DNA from: GCA-2719315 sp964448645
GTDB lineage: Bacteria > Bacteroidota > Bacteroidia > Flavobacteriales > Flavobacteriaceae
Length of the DNA stretch: 10,002 nucleotides
Reading direction: 5' to 3'
NCBI GenBank assembly: GCA_964448645.1
Contig: CAYUZY010000076.1
Location: forward strand, 1 to 10,002
Under the pieces are notes generated by a model. The model saw only the letters and a program-made list of their open reading frames with translations. It did not search any database and had not been told where the DNA came from. Position 1 is the stretch's first letter. The number at the start of each line of letters is the position of its first letter. Of the stretch, positions 1 to 6,806 are shown one piece after another. Position numbers and translations under genes: made by a program.

Positions 1-498
1 TCCAGCTCCACCTGACATCCTTCTCATTAGAAAAATCCAAACACCAATTATTATAATAATGGGTAAAAAGCCAATTATAACATCTAGCCATCTATTTTCT
101 ATGGTAATAAACTCTAGTCTAAAAGGTATCCCTTTTGATCTAGCTTTTTCTAATTTTTCTTCAAAAAGTTCTAAACTTCCAACTTCAAATTGATAATGAG
201 GGCCAGAAAGATTTTCTTGACCAAAAATATTTCTGGATTTTGTAATTTGATGCTCAGCTTTATTTAATGCATCAGGATTTAATGTTACTCTAACACTACT
301 TTTATTTCTAATAACAACAACTTCACTTATATCCCCAGCATTTAAATATTTTTCAAAGTTTGAAACATTAATTTTATTTACTGTTGACCAATTTTCACCA
401 CCACCAAAAAGACTCATTCCGAGAAGTATAGCAATTACAAGTCCATAAAACCAATAGATGTTAAATTTATTTTCAGGAGATTTATTTTCTTTTTTCAT
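1..498 (-). CDS. ftsH: ATP-dependent zinc metalloprotease FtsH, N-terminal part (partial)
   Basis: This is the first 166 codons of a gene that runs off the left edge. FtsH is a membrane-anchored AAA+ protease that degrades misfolded or short-lived membrane and cytosolic proteins as a hexamer. The translation starts MKKENKSPENKF, has a first membrane segment at about residues 15-32, an extracytoplasmic domain of roughly 100 residues, and a second membrane segment at about 139-158. It then reads FLMRRMSGGAG, the usual linker just before the AAA+ domain. The AAA+ and zinc (HExxH) parts would lie outside the window, so they cannot be checked. The ATG at 498-496 follows the rsfS stop codon by 2 bases, so the two genes are almost surely cotranscribed. 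The assignment rests on topology and the linker motif and is quite secure. Confidence 0.9.
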   Translation of the reverse strand, partial: MKKENKSPENKFNIYWFYGLVIAILLGMSLFGGGENWSTVNKINVSNFEKYLNAGDISEVVVIRNKSSVRVTLNPDALNKAEHQITKSRNIFGQENLSGPHYQFEVGSLELFEEKLEKARSKGIPFRLEFITIENRWLDVIIGFLPIIIIIGVWIFLMRRMSGGAG

Positions 499-500
499 AA

Positions 501-869
501 TTAGTAGTTAGAAGCAAATTTAGTCTGTTTAGCATCTCCCCAAAGACTTTCAATGTTATAATATTTTCTAATTTCTTTTTGAAAAACATGAACAACTATA
601 TTAATATAATCAATTAATACCCATTTACAGTTTTCAAGCCCCTCAATATTAAGAGGTTTTTCTGATAAAAATTTACTCACATTTTTTTTAATTTTAGAAA
701 CAATAGCGTTTACTTGAGTATTTGATGAACCTTCACAAATAATAAAGTAGTCACATGGACTATTATCAATTTTAATCATATCAATCAATATAACTTCTTC
801 ACCCTTAACATCTTCTATGCTTTTAATAATACTAGTTATTAACTCGTTAGAATTATATTTTCCTTTCAA
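501..869 (-). CDS. rsfS: Ribosome silencing factor RsfS
   Basis: The 122-residue protein belongs to the RsfS/Iojap family, which binds ribosomal protein L14 (uL14) and blocks joining of the ribosomal subunits when nutrients are scarce. Family signatures are CDYFIICEGSSNTQV at residues 39-53, the region KWVLIDYINIVVHVF at about 82-96, and the closing R-x-YY-x-IE-x-LWGDA block at about 101-113. Length is normal. The start appears to be TTG at 869-867: an in-frame TAA lies two codons upstream and no ATG fits before the conserved region. The gene sits directly ahead of ftsH (2-base gap) and is divergent from birA, with 52 bases between the starts. A TAAATTTG element at 900-893 could be its promoter -7 box. 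Identification is firm; the start codon is likely but unproven. Confidence 0.93.
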   Translation of the reverse strand: MKGKYNSNELITSIIKSIEDVKGEEVILIDMIKIDNSPCDYFIICEGSSNTQVNAIVSKIKKNVSKFLSEKPLNIEGLENCKWVLIDYINIVVHVFQKEIRKYYNIESLWGDAKQTKFASNY

Positions 870-892
870 ACCTTAAATAAACTATTTTTATA

Positions 893-900
893 CAAATTTA
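893..900 (-). promoter_or_regulatory. Putative -7 promoter element (TAAATTTG) for rsfS-ftsH
   Basis: The minus strand reads TAAATTTG, an exact match to the Bacteroidota -7 consensus TAnnTTTG, ending 23 bases before the rsfS TTG. The nearest upstream TTG (914-912) is only 11 bases away, too close for the expected -33 spacing. The site therefore rests on the -7 match and its position alone. I see no equivalent element for birA on the other strand. Confidence 0.35.
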
Positions 901-921
901 TTACTTTAATTCAATTTATTT

Positions 922-1656
922 ATGTCTCTCTTTAACATAATCAAACTTGATGCCATAACTTCTACAAACGATTATTTAAAAAAAAAATATAAATCAAGTA
1001 CTTGTAAAGATGGTGATATAATTTGGACAAAAGAACAAACGAAAGGAAAAGGTCAAAGAGAAAACAGATGGATGTCACAAAAAGGGAAAAGCCTAACTGT
1101 TAGTTTTTATAAGGAATTTTATCAATTAAAAGCCTCTAATTCTTTTATTTTAAATGCTATTGTATCACTCTCAATAGTTAATACTTTAAAAATAATAGGT
1201 TTAAAAGAAGTTAGAATAAAATGGCCTAACGACATTATGGCAGGAAATAATAAAATAGGAGGTATTTTAATTGAAAATTTTATAAAATCAGAATTTATTT
1301 GTTCGAGTATAATAGGGATTGGTCTAAATATTAATGAAGAAAAACTTGAAGATCTTCCTAATGCTACTTCTTTGTTTTTAGAAACAAATGAAAAAATCAA
1401 ATTAAAAAAGATTTTAAATATATTAATTCAAGAATTATTTAGTTTGCTTAATCTTTTAAATGATAAACAAAATAATATTTTAAATATGTATTCGACATCT
1501 TTATGGAAGCTTAACATTATAAATAATTTTAAACAAAAAAATAATTTATTTAAAGCAAAAGTGAAGGGTGTAAAGTTATCTGGAAATATAATTCTAGAGA
1601 TGTTAGATGGATCAATATTTGATTTTAATAGTAATGAGATAAAAATGATTTACTAA
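922..1656 (+). CDS. birA: Biotin--[acetyl-CoA-carboxylase] ligase, monofunctional (BirA)
   Basis: The enzyme activates biotin with ATP to biotinyl-AMP and transfers it to the acceptor lysine of biotin carboxyl carrier proteins such as that of acetyl-CoA carboxylase. In the 244 residues, STND at about 14-17 opens the ligase fold. KGKGQRENRW at 41-50 matches the nucleotide and biotin-binding loop (GRGRxxRxW type). IKWPNDI at 99-105 contains the catalytic-site lysine, followed by KIGGILIE at 111-118 and GIGLNIN at 132-138. The ligase domain starts at once, with no N-terminal winged-helix domain, so unlike E. coli BirA this is a group I enzyme that should not repress biotin genes. The last 50 or so residues form the small C-terminal domain. 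It is convergent with pyrE, with 7 bases between the stop codons. Confidence 0.94.
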   Translation: MSLFNIIKLDAITSTNDYLKKKYKSSTCKDGDIIWTKEQTKGKGQRENRWMSQKGKSLTVSFYKEFYQLKASNSFILNAIVSLSIVNTLKIIGLKEVRIKWPNDIMAGNNKIGGILIENFIKSEFICSSIIGIGLNINEEKLEDLPNATSLFLETNEKIKLKKILNILIQELFSLLNLLNDKQNNILNMYSTSLWKLNIINNFKQKNNLFKAKVKGVKLSGNIILEMLDGSIFDFNSNEIKMIY

Positions 1657-1663
1657 TAAGGAA

Positions 1664-2299
1664 CTACCATTTTTCTGGATTTTTTCTCCAGTTTATAAGT
1701 GATTTTATTTCATCTTCATTTATCAAGTTATTGTCTTTAGCAGTTTCTATCAAATTTTTGTAGTCACAAAGTGTTTTTAATTCAATATTTTTTTTCATAA
1801 AGTTTTCCTTAGCAATTTCAAAACCATAAGTAAAAAGGGCAATCATAAAAACAACTTTAGCTCCATTACTTTGAATAGCATCGACAGCATTTAGACTACT
1901 TTTACCAGTACTAATGAGGTCCTCTATTACAATAACTTTTTCATCTTTATTAAGAGTTCCTTCTATTTGATTTTCTCTTCCATGGTTTTTTTGTTGAGGT
2001 CTTACATAAATAAAAGGTGCATTTAATTTATTAGCAACTAACATTCCAATTCCAATGGCACCAGTTGCTACTCCAGCAATTATAAATTTTTCAGAGGAGT
2101 TTTTTTTAATTTCTTCAGCAATGGAATTAGTTAAAAAATCCCTGACTTTAGGAAAAGAAAGACAGATTCTATTGTCACAGTAAATAGGTGAATTCCATCC
2201 ACTTGACCACTTAAATGGATTTTGAATATTTAATTTAATTGCATTAATTTGTAATAGATAAGATGCTGTTTTTTTGGCTATTATTTTGTTTAAGACCAT
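1664..2299 (-). CDS. pyrE: Orotate phosphoribosyltransferase (PyrE)
   Basis: PyrE joins orotate to PRPP to make OMP, the fifth step of pyrimidine synthesis, in the cytosol. The 211-residue protein has the substrate region FKWSSGWNSPIYCDNR at 29-44, the catalytic-loop region around YVRPQQKNHGREN (98-110), and the PRPP-binding motif VIVIEDLISTGKSS at 122-135 with the acidic pair E126-D127. Length is normal for the family. ATG at 2299-2297 gives an N terminus (MVLNKIIAKKTA) like that of other flavobacterial PyrE proteins as I recall them. The start codon is only 7 bases from the ATG of the divergent Nudix gene, so its promoter must lie within that gene. The 3' end faces birA. Confidence 0.95.
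   Translation of the reverse strand: MVLNKIIAKKTASYLLQINAIKLNIQNPFKWSSGWNSPIYCDNRICLSFPKVRDFLTNSIAEEIKKNSSEKFIIAGVATGAIGIGMLVANKLNAPFIYVRPQQKNHGRENQIEGTLNKDEKVIVIEDLISTGKSSLNAVDAIQSNGAKVVFMIALFTYGFEIAKENFMKKNIELKTLCDYKNLIETAKDNNLINEDEIKSLINWRKNPEKW
2281..2288 (+). promoter_or_regulatory. Imperfect -7-like element upstream of the Nudix gene
   Basis: TTATTTTG differs from the TAnnTTTG consensus at its second base. It ends 18 bases before the ATG at 2307, close to the 17-19 bases seen for the better elements ahead of ddl and the PASTA gene. It lies inside the first codons of pyrE. The match is weak and depends mainly on spacing. Confidence 0.2.
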
Positions 2300-2303
2300 A
2301 AAT

Positions 2304-2311
2304 CAAATGTA
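2304..2311 (-). promoter_or_regulatory. Putative -7 promoter element (TACATTTG) for pyrE
   Basis: The minus strand reads TACATTTG, an exact TAnnTTTG match, ending only 4 bases before the pyrE ATG. It overlaps the start codon of the divergent Nudix gene (2307-2309). If used, transcription would begin at or next to the pyrE ATG, giving a leaderless or nearly leaderless message. No TTG lies at the expected -33 spacing, so support is moderate at best. Confidence 0.3.
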
Positions 2312-2909
2312 TAAAGTTTTTTTTAATAATAAGTTAATTAAGTTAACAACTGAATTATCTTCAAGTACTGATGAAATTCCTGTTTTTTTTATAAAATATA
2401 TTTCAGCTGATGATATTATTAAAGCTGTAAAAAGTAAGATTATAAAACAAATAAAATTATATCATCCTAAAGAGGAAAAGTTATTGATGCATTTTAATAA
2501 TAGATTTAAAACTGTTGAAGCATCTGGAGGATTAGTTAAAAATAAAAACAATTTTATTCTATTTATCTACAGAAATAACAAATGGGATTTACCAAAGGGA
2601 AAAATTCGAAAAACAGAATCTATTCAAGAAGGAGCTTTAAGGGAAGTTATTGAAGAAACAGGTGTCAAAGGCTTAAGAATTAAACACCAAATTGACACAA
2701 CTTATCATATTTATAAAGGTCCAAAAAGACATAAGATTAAAAAAACTTATTGGTTTTTAATGGAATCAGATTATAAAGGAAAATTCAAGCCTCAAATTAA
2801 AGAAAACATTTCTTTAGTTAGATGGTTTGAAATGAAAGAGATACCAAAACTCCTTGAAAATTCCTATAAAAATATTAAAAGATTAATAAATAAAAATATT
2901 GAATTTTAG
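2307..2909 (+). CDS. Nudix hydrolase with N-terminal extension
   Basis: This is a 200-residue protein hydrolysing some nucleoside diphosphate-linked compound; the substrate cannot be read from sequence. A perfect Nudix box runs over 98-120: G98, E104, R112-E113, E116-E117, G119, matching Gx5Ex7REUxEExGU, preceded by WDLPKGK as in many dinucleoside polyphosphate hydrolases. The Nudix fold starts at about residue 70; the first 70 residues are a family-specific extension without a motif I recognise. ATG at 2307 is chosen because the frame's upstream TTG (2274) would run into pyrE and add residues of no evident value. The gene is divergent from pyrE with a 7-base gap, and its TAG overlaps the coaD stop by 4 bases. 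The C terminus is lysine-rich. Confidence 0.88.
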   Translation: MYKVFFNNKLIKLTTELSSSTDEIPVFFIKYISADDIIKAVKSKIIKQIKLYHPKEEKLLMHFNNRFKTVEASGGLVKNKNNFILFIYRNNKWDLPKGKIRKTESIQEGALREVIEETGVKGLRIKHQIDTTYHIYKGPKRHKIKKTYWFLMESDYKGKFKPQIKENISLVRWFEMKEIPKLLENSYKNIKRLINKNIEF

Positions 2910-3358
2910 ATCCTAACTGTGTTAGGAACTAACTTTTTATAATTACCATTATTATTAATTATTTCTCTTACTATACTACTGCTTATATAAGAAAACTCTG
3001 GATTTGTAATTAGAAAAACAGTTTCAATTCCACTTAATTTATAGTTGGTATGAGCTATGGTTTTTTCAAACTCAAAATCAGATGGATTTCTAATCCCTCT
3101 TAATATTGTGTTTATATTGTTTTCTTTACAAAAATTAATTGTAAGTCCTTTAAAATTCTTGACTTTTATTTTAGGTTCTTTTTTAAATGTATCTTCAACA
3201 AACTTTATTCTGATGTCATTACTAAAAAGATGTTTTTTTTCGTTATTAATTCCTATTCCTACAATTATTTCATCAAATAAAGAAATAGCTCTTTTTATAA
3301 TATCTACATGTCCAAGAGTAATTGGGTCAAAGGATCCAGGAAAAACAGCTCGATTCAT
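2906..3358 (-). CDS. coaD: Pantetheine-phosphate adenylyltransferase (CoaD)
   Basis: CoaD transfers AMP from ATP to 4'-phosphopantetheine to form dephospho-CoA, the penultimate step of coenzyme A synthesis. The 150-residue protein shows the nucleotidyltransferase signature GSFDPITLGH at 8-17 (the TxGH form of HxGH, with H17), then RGIRNPSDFEFE at 87-98 for the phosphopantetheine site, and YISSSIVRE at 124-132, equivalent to the ISSTxxR loop. It is slightly shorter than the usual 155-165 residues but has every motif. It follows ddl by 8 bases and is probably cotranscribed with it. Its last codons contain an inverted repeat that may serve as terminator for the opposing Nudix gene. Confidence 0.96.
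   Translation of the reverse strand: MNRAVFPGSFDPITLGHVDIIKRAISLFDEIIVGIGINNEKKHLFSNDIRIKFVEDTFKKEPKIKVKNFKGLTINFCKENNINTILRGIRNPSDFEFEKTIAHTNYKLSGIETVFLITNPEFSYISSSIVREIINNNGNYKKLVPNTVRI
2911..2938 (+). terminator. Possible intrinsic terminator for the Nudix gene, inside the coaD 3' end
   Basis: TCCTAAC (2911-2917) and GTTAGGA (2921-2927) form a perfect 7-bp stem with a 3-base loop, starting 2 bases after the Nudix stop codon. A run of five T occurs at 2934-2938, after a 6-base spacer that is longer than ideal. On the minus strand the hairpin encodes the final residues of CoaD and no T-run follows, so it would work mainly for the plus strand. Confidence 0.4.
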
Positions 3359-3366
3359 TTTTAAAT

Positions 3367-4353
3367 TTAGGTTTTTTTATTTAATGCTTCCTTTAGGAGG
3401 TCATTAAAAAATGATTCTAAAGAAATATTCGCAGCTAAAAGTTGTTTGGGAAGAATACTTTCCTTTGTCAATCCTGGCACAGTATTAATATCTAGAAGAT
3501 ATGGAATATTATTTTCAATAATAAATTCACTTCTCGCAAAACCTGTTAAATTTAATATCTTAAAAATTCTAATTGAAAGTTCTTTTAACTTTTTAATATT
3601 TTTATAATCTAATTTTGCTGGGGTTATTTCTTCTGATTTCCCTTCATATTTTGCAGAGTAATCAAAAAAATCATTTTCAGAAATTATTTCTGTTATAGGA
3701 AGAACCTTAATTTCATTATTTAGACTATATACTCCAACTGAGAATTCTCTTCCTTGTAATGCCTTTTCAATAATTAATTGAGAATCTTCTTTAAAAGCTT
3801 TTTTTATTGAAATAGACAGTTCATTTTTTTTATAAACTTTATAAATTCCAAAACTACTTCCAGATCTATTTGGTTTTACAAAACATGGTAAACCAACAGA
3901 TTTAAAAATTTCATCTTCATTGATTTTTTGATCTTGATCTAAATAATAATTTTTACTAGAATTGATTCCATAGTTTTTTAAAATTGCTAAACAGTCTCTT
4001 TTATTAAAGGTTAGTGCCGATGAATAACTGTTAGAGCCAGTATATGGAAGATTAATAAGCTCAATAAAAGAAATTATTTGTCCATTTTCTCCTGGAGCTC
4101 CATGAATAGCATTAAATATTACATCAAATTTAATTTTCAAATCATTTTTGTTAAAAGAAAAATCATTTATAAAAAAATTGTACTTCTTTTCTTCTTTATC
4201 CTCTACATACCATTTATTATGATTAAACTTAATCAAATAGGAATCCCACAACTTTTCTGATAAATTATTTAAAACATTAAGACCGCTTTTAAATGATATT
4301 TCTTTTTCTGACGAAAATCCTCCACATAAAATTCCTACAATTGATTTTTTCAT
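3367..4353 (-). CDS. ddl: D-alanine--D-alanine ligase
   Basis: Ddl uses ATP to couple two D-alanines for the peptidoglycan stem peptide. The 328-residue protein has GGFSSEKEIS at 11-20 (E16 corresponds to catalytic E15 of E. coli DdlB), HGAPGENG at 84-91, the ATP-grasp region FVKPNRSGSSFG at 158-169, and the omega-loop block FFDYSAKYEGK at 229-239. The tyrosine Y236, at the position of E. coli Y216, favours D-Ala-D-Ala over D-Ala-D-Lac. The metal-binding end reads ARSEF (273-277) and LLDINTVPGLTKES (286-299). At the positions of E. coli D257 and E270 it has Glu277 and Asp288, a reciprocal acidic swap, with N290 kept. It precedes coaD by 8 bases and is divergent from the PASTA gene. Confidence 0.95.
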   Translation of the reverse strand: MKKSIVGILCGGFSSEKEISFKSGLNVLNNLSEKLWDSYLIKFNHNKWYVEDKEEKKYNFFINDFSFNKNDLKIKFDVIFNAIHGAPGENGQIISFIELINLPYTGSNSYSSALTFNKRDCLAILKNYGINSSKNYYLDQDQKINEDEIFKSVGLPCFVKPNRSGSSFGIYKVYKKNELSISIKKAFKEDSQLIIEKALQGREFSVGVYSLNNEIKVLPITEIISENDFFDYSAKYEGKSEEITPAKLDYKNIKKLKELSIRIFKILNLTGFARSEFIIENNIPYLLDINTVPGLTKESILPKQLLAANISLESFFNDLLKEALNKKT

Positions 4354-4371
4354 ATGAAAATTATTGATTTA

Positions 4372-4379
4372 CAAATGTA
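4372..4379 (-). promoter_or_regulatory. Putative -7 promoter element (TACATTTG) for ddl-coaD
   Basis: The minus strand reads TACATTTG, an exact match to TAnnTTTG, ending 18 bases before the ddl ATG. That would leave a short leader of about 10-14 bases. A TTTG at 4395-4392 lies only 12 bases upstream, closer than a normal -33 box. The element lies in the 85-base gap between two divergent genes, a natural promoter site. Confidence 0.45.
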
Positions 4380-4413
4380 AATTATTAAAAACAAACTAAA
4401 ACTTGAGTTTTAT

Positions 4414-4421
4414 TATATTTG
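4414..4421 (+). promoter_or_regulatory. Putative -7 promoter element (TATATTTG) for the PASTA-rluD genes
   Basis: TATATTTG matches TAnnTTTG exactly and ends 17 bases before the ATG at 4439. It also argues against the upstream TTG at 4403 as start codon, because that codon would precede the transcription start. No TTG occurs 17-23 bases upstream. Confidence 0.45.
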
Positions 4422-4438
4422 AATCTCTTATTTTTTTT

Positions 4439-4975
4439 ATGTTATTAATTAAAGTTGTTTTTAAACAGTTATTTAAATCTGGAATTATATTATTTCTGTT
4501 TTTTCTTTTTATTTATTTTGGGTTAAAAATAATTACAAATCATAATGATCATCAAATTGTCCCTAATTTAATAGGTACCCATATAAATGATTTAGATAAA
4601 GTTATTCTTGAACACAAATTAAGATATGAAATCATTGATTCATCAAAATTTTTTGACAATTTTCAACCATTAACTGTAATTACCCATATTCCATCAAATG
4701 GAGATGAGGTTAAGAAAAATAGAAAAATCTATTTGACTTTAAACCCTTCTGGTTATAGAAAAATTACGGTTCCAAATCTTATTCAGATCACTAAGAGAAA
4801 TGCTGAAACTATAATAAGCTCAATTGGTTTTAATATAGGGGTAATAACTTACAAGGACGACATAGGAAAAGATATGGTTCTTGAAATTTATCATGAAGGT
4901 CAAAAAGTTTCTCCTGGAACTTTATTGCCTAAAACATCAATCATTGATTTAGTATTAGGAAATGGAAAAAGATGA
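4439..4975 (+). CDS. Membrane-anchored PASTA-domain protein
   Basis: This is a 178-residue protein with a short basic N terminus, one membrane segment at about residues 14-32, and two PASTA repeats facing the periplasm at about 38-103 and 108-175. Both repeats open with the typical V-P-N-L-I phrase (VPNLIG at 41-46, VPNLIQ at 111-116) and carry the later P-x-G element (IPSNGDEV, VSPGTLLP). PASTA domains in Ser/Thr kinases and penicillin-binding proteins sense muropeptides or mediate contacts, but this protein has neither a kinase nor a transpeptidase domain. ATG at 4439 is preferred over the in-frame TTG at 4403 because it follows a -7 element and starts just before the anchor. It overlaps the start of the pseudouridine synthase gene and is divergent from ddl, suggesting an envelope role. 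The exact function is unknown. Confidence 0.88.
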   Translation: MLLIKVVFKQLFKSGIILFLFFLFIYFGLKIITNHNDHQIVPNLIGTHINDLDKVILEHKLRYEIIDSSKFFDNFQPLTVITHIPSNGDEVKKNRKIYLTLNPSGYRKITVPNLIQITKRNAETIISSIGFNIGVITYKDDIGKDMVLEIYHEGQKVSPGTLLPKTSIIDLVLGNGKR

Positions 4976-5999
4976 GATGAATTTATATGATATAGATTCT
5001 GAAAAGTTACATGAACATTTTTCTTTTAAAGTTGATTTAGGACAAAATCCATTAAGGGTAGACAAGTTTCTAATGTTAAGAGTAGAAAATGTAACAAGGA
5101 ATAAAATTAAAAAAGCTGCATTAAATGGTAGTATTAGAGTAAATAATTTGCCTGTTAAATCAAGTTATAAGGTTAAAGGAGGAGAAGAGGTTAAGGTATT
5201 TTTTAACAGGCCTCCGCATGAAAATTTATTAATTCCTGAAAAGATGGATATTAATATTGTTTATGAAGATGATGATTTGATAGTTGTAAATAAGCCTCCA
5301 AATATTGTTGTTCATCCTGGTCATGGTAATTATTCTGGTACATTAATAAATGGTTTATTATATCATTTTAAAAAATTACCAAAAAATTCTAATAATAGAC
5401 CTGGATTAGTTCATAGAATTGATAAGGATACTAGTGGGTTACTTGTTATTGCAAAAACTGAACAAGCTATGATTGATTTATCTAAACAGTTTTATGAAAA
5501 AAAATCTAAAAGAAAATATATTGCATTAGTATGGGGTGATTTAAAGTCTGACGAAGGTAAAATTGAAGGGTCAATTGGAAGAAACCCTAAGAATAGATTG
5601 CAAATGAAAGTCTTTGAAGATGATTCAAAAGGCAAAACAGCAATAACTCATTATAAAGTTTTAGAAAGGTTTGGATATGTTACTTTAATAGAGTGTAAGC
5701 TGGAAACTGGCAGAACTCATCAAATTAGAACTCATATGAAATTTTTTGGTCATACCATTTTTAATGATGAAAGATATGGAGGAAATAAAATTTTAAAAGG
5801 GACTACATTTTCTAAGTATAAAAAATTTGTAGAAAACTGTTTTCTAATTATGTCAAGACAAGGGCTTCATGCAAAATCACTGGGGTTTATTCATCCTACT
5901 TCAAAAAAATCAATCGAGTTTAATTCTCCCATTCCAGAAGACATGAAATCAGTAATAGATAAGTGGAGGAATTATGCTATTCATAAAAAATTGAATTAG
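4962..5999 (+). CDS. rluD: RluA-family 23S rRNA pseudouridine synthase (RluD-like)
   Basis: The enzyme isomerises uridine to pseudouridine in RNA, by analogy the helix 69 sites of 23S rRNA. The 345-residue protein has an S4 RNA-binding domain at about 31-85 (LRVDKFL, RNKIKKAALNGSIRVN), then the catalytic domain. The catalytic motif is HRIDKDTSGL at 151-160 with aspartate D154. VVNKPPNIVVHPG at 108-120 and LETGRTHQIRTHM at 247-259 are other hallmarks. RluD is the closest type by domain order; RluA-type paralogues with other targets cannot be excluded. The start at 4962 overlaps the PASTA gene by 14 bases; an equally plausible ATG at 4977, one base after the PASTA stop, would shorten it by 5 residues. 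The overlap implies translational coupling. Confidence 0.92.
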   Translation: MEKDEMNLYDIDSEKLHEHFSFKVDLGQNPLRVDKFLMLRVENVTRNKIKKAALNGSIRVNNLPVKSSYKVKGGEEVKVFFNRPPHENLLIPEKMDINIVYEDDDLIVVNKPPNIVVHPGHGNYSGTLINGLLYHFKKLPKNSNNRPGLVHRIDKDTSGLLVIAKTEQAMIDLSKQFYEKKSKRKYIALVWGDLKSDEGKIEGSIGRNPKNRLQMKVFEDDSKGKTAITHYKVLERFGYVTLIECKLETGRTHQIRTHMKFFGHTIFNDERYGGNKILKGTTFSKYKKFVENCFLIMSRQGLHAKSLGFIHPTSKKSIEFNSPIPEDMKSVIDKWRNYAIHKKLN

Positions 6000-6040
6000 T
6001 AAAATAATTTTTTTAATTATTTTTAATAAAATTTTTAAAT

Positions 6041-6805
6041 ATGAAGATTTTAATTTCTCCTGCAAAGTCTTTGGATTTTGAATCAAGACTTTTAGTTAAA
6101 GACTTTTCTAAACCATATTTTGAAAAAGAGTCTAATACAATTAACTCAACATTAAAAGATATTGATGTCAATAACTTATCAAAATTGATGGGTATTTCAC
6201 AGAAGCTTGCTGAATTAAATTGGAATAGAAATCAAAATTTTCAAACCAATGATTCAAAAGAAAGTTCTAGACAAGCTGTTTTTGCATTTAATGGAGATGT
6301 ATATAATGGGTTAGATGTTAAATCATTAGCTGAAATTAAAATACCTTATATGCAAGATAGTCTTAGGATTTTATCTGGTCTATATGGAATTCTTAAACCA
6401 TTAGATATTATTAAACCATATAGATTAGAGATGGGGACGAAATTATCTGTTAATGGATCTAAAAATTTATATGAATTTTGGAAAGAAAAAGTTACAGCTA
6501 AATTAAATAGTGAAATAAAATCTAATGATGAATTGATTGTAAACTTAGCAAGTAATGAATATTTTGATTCAATTGATTCAAAAAATTTAAAGGGTAAAAT
6601 TGTTTCTCCACAGTTTAAAGATTTTAAAAATGGAAAATTAAAAATAATTTCTTTTTATGCTAAGAAAGCTAGGGGTTTAATGAGTAGACATTTAATTGAA
6701 AATGAAGCAAATAATTTTGAGTCAATTTTATCTTTTGAAAAAGAGGGTTATTCATATAGTGAAATTGAAACAAGTGATCAATTAAAACCAACTTTTGTAA
6801 GATAA
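6041..6805 (+). CDS. yaaA: Peroxide stress protein YaaA (DUF328 family)
   Basis: This 254-residue protein belongs to the YaaA/UPF0246 family. In E. coli, YaaA limits intracellular iron and DNA damage during hydrogen peroxide stress and is under OxyR. The family blocks are ISPAKSLDF at 5-13, AVFAFNGDVYNGLD at 79-92, the stretch LRILSGLYGILKPLD at 108-122 followed by PYRLEMGTKL at 126-135, LASNEYFDSI at 169-178, and KKARGLMSRHLIE at 208-220. Length matches the family. It follows rluD by 41 very AT-rich bases in which I find no clear promoter, so it may be cotranscribed with rluD. It is convergent with the M15 peptidase gene, one base separating the stop codons. I see no OxyR-type operator. Confidence 0.93.
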   Translation: MKILISPAKSLDFESRLLVKDFSKPYFEKESNTINSTLKDIDVNNLSKLMGISQKLAELNWNRNQNFQTNDSKESSRQAVFAFNGDVYNGLDVKSLAEIKIPYMQDSLRILSGLYGILKPLDIIKPYRLEMGTKLSVNGSKNLYEFWKEKVTAKLNSEIKSNDELIVNLASNEYFDSIDSKNLKGKIVSPQFKDFKNGKLKIISFYAKKARGLMSRHLIENEANNFESILSFEKEGYSYSEIETSDQLKPTFVR

Positions 6806-6806
6806 T

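Noticed and set aside
1122..1400. 92-codon open frame on the minus strand inside birA
   Set aside because: It lies fully within birA on the other strand, and birA has every family motif. The translation resembles no family and is explained by low stop density opposite AT-rich code.
1675..1691. CTGGA / TCCAG inverted repeat near the birA-pyrE convergent ends
   Set aside because: Only 5 bp with a 7-base loop, inside pyrE coding sequence and followed by just TTTAT; too weak for a terminator.
3057..3407. 116-codon plus-strand frame opposite coaD and the ddl end
   Set aside because: Both minus-strand genes are certain by motif; the plus frame is a hydrophobic shadow without promoter or homology.
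4078..4260. 60-codon hydrophobic plus-strand frame within ddl
   Set aside because: It is antisense to conserved Ddl code; apparent membrane character comes from complementing Lys/Asn/Glu-rich AT codons.
6001..6023. 9-bp AT-only inverted repeat (AAAATAATT / AATTATTTT) between rluD and yaaA
   Set aside because: The stem has no G-C pair, and such repeats are expected by chance in DNA this AT-rich; I would not call a terminator on it.
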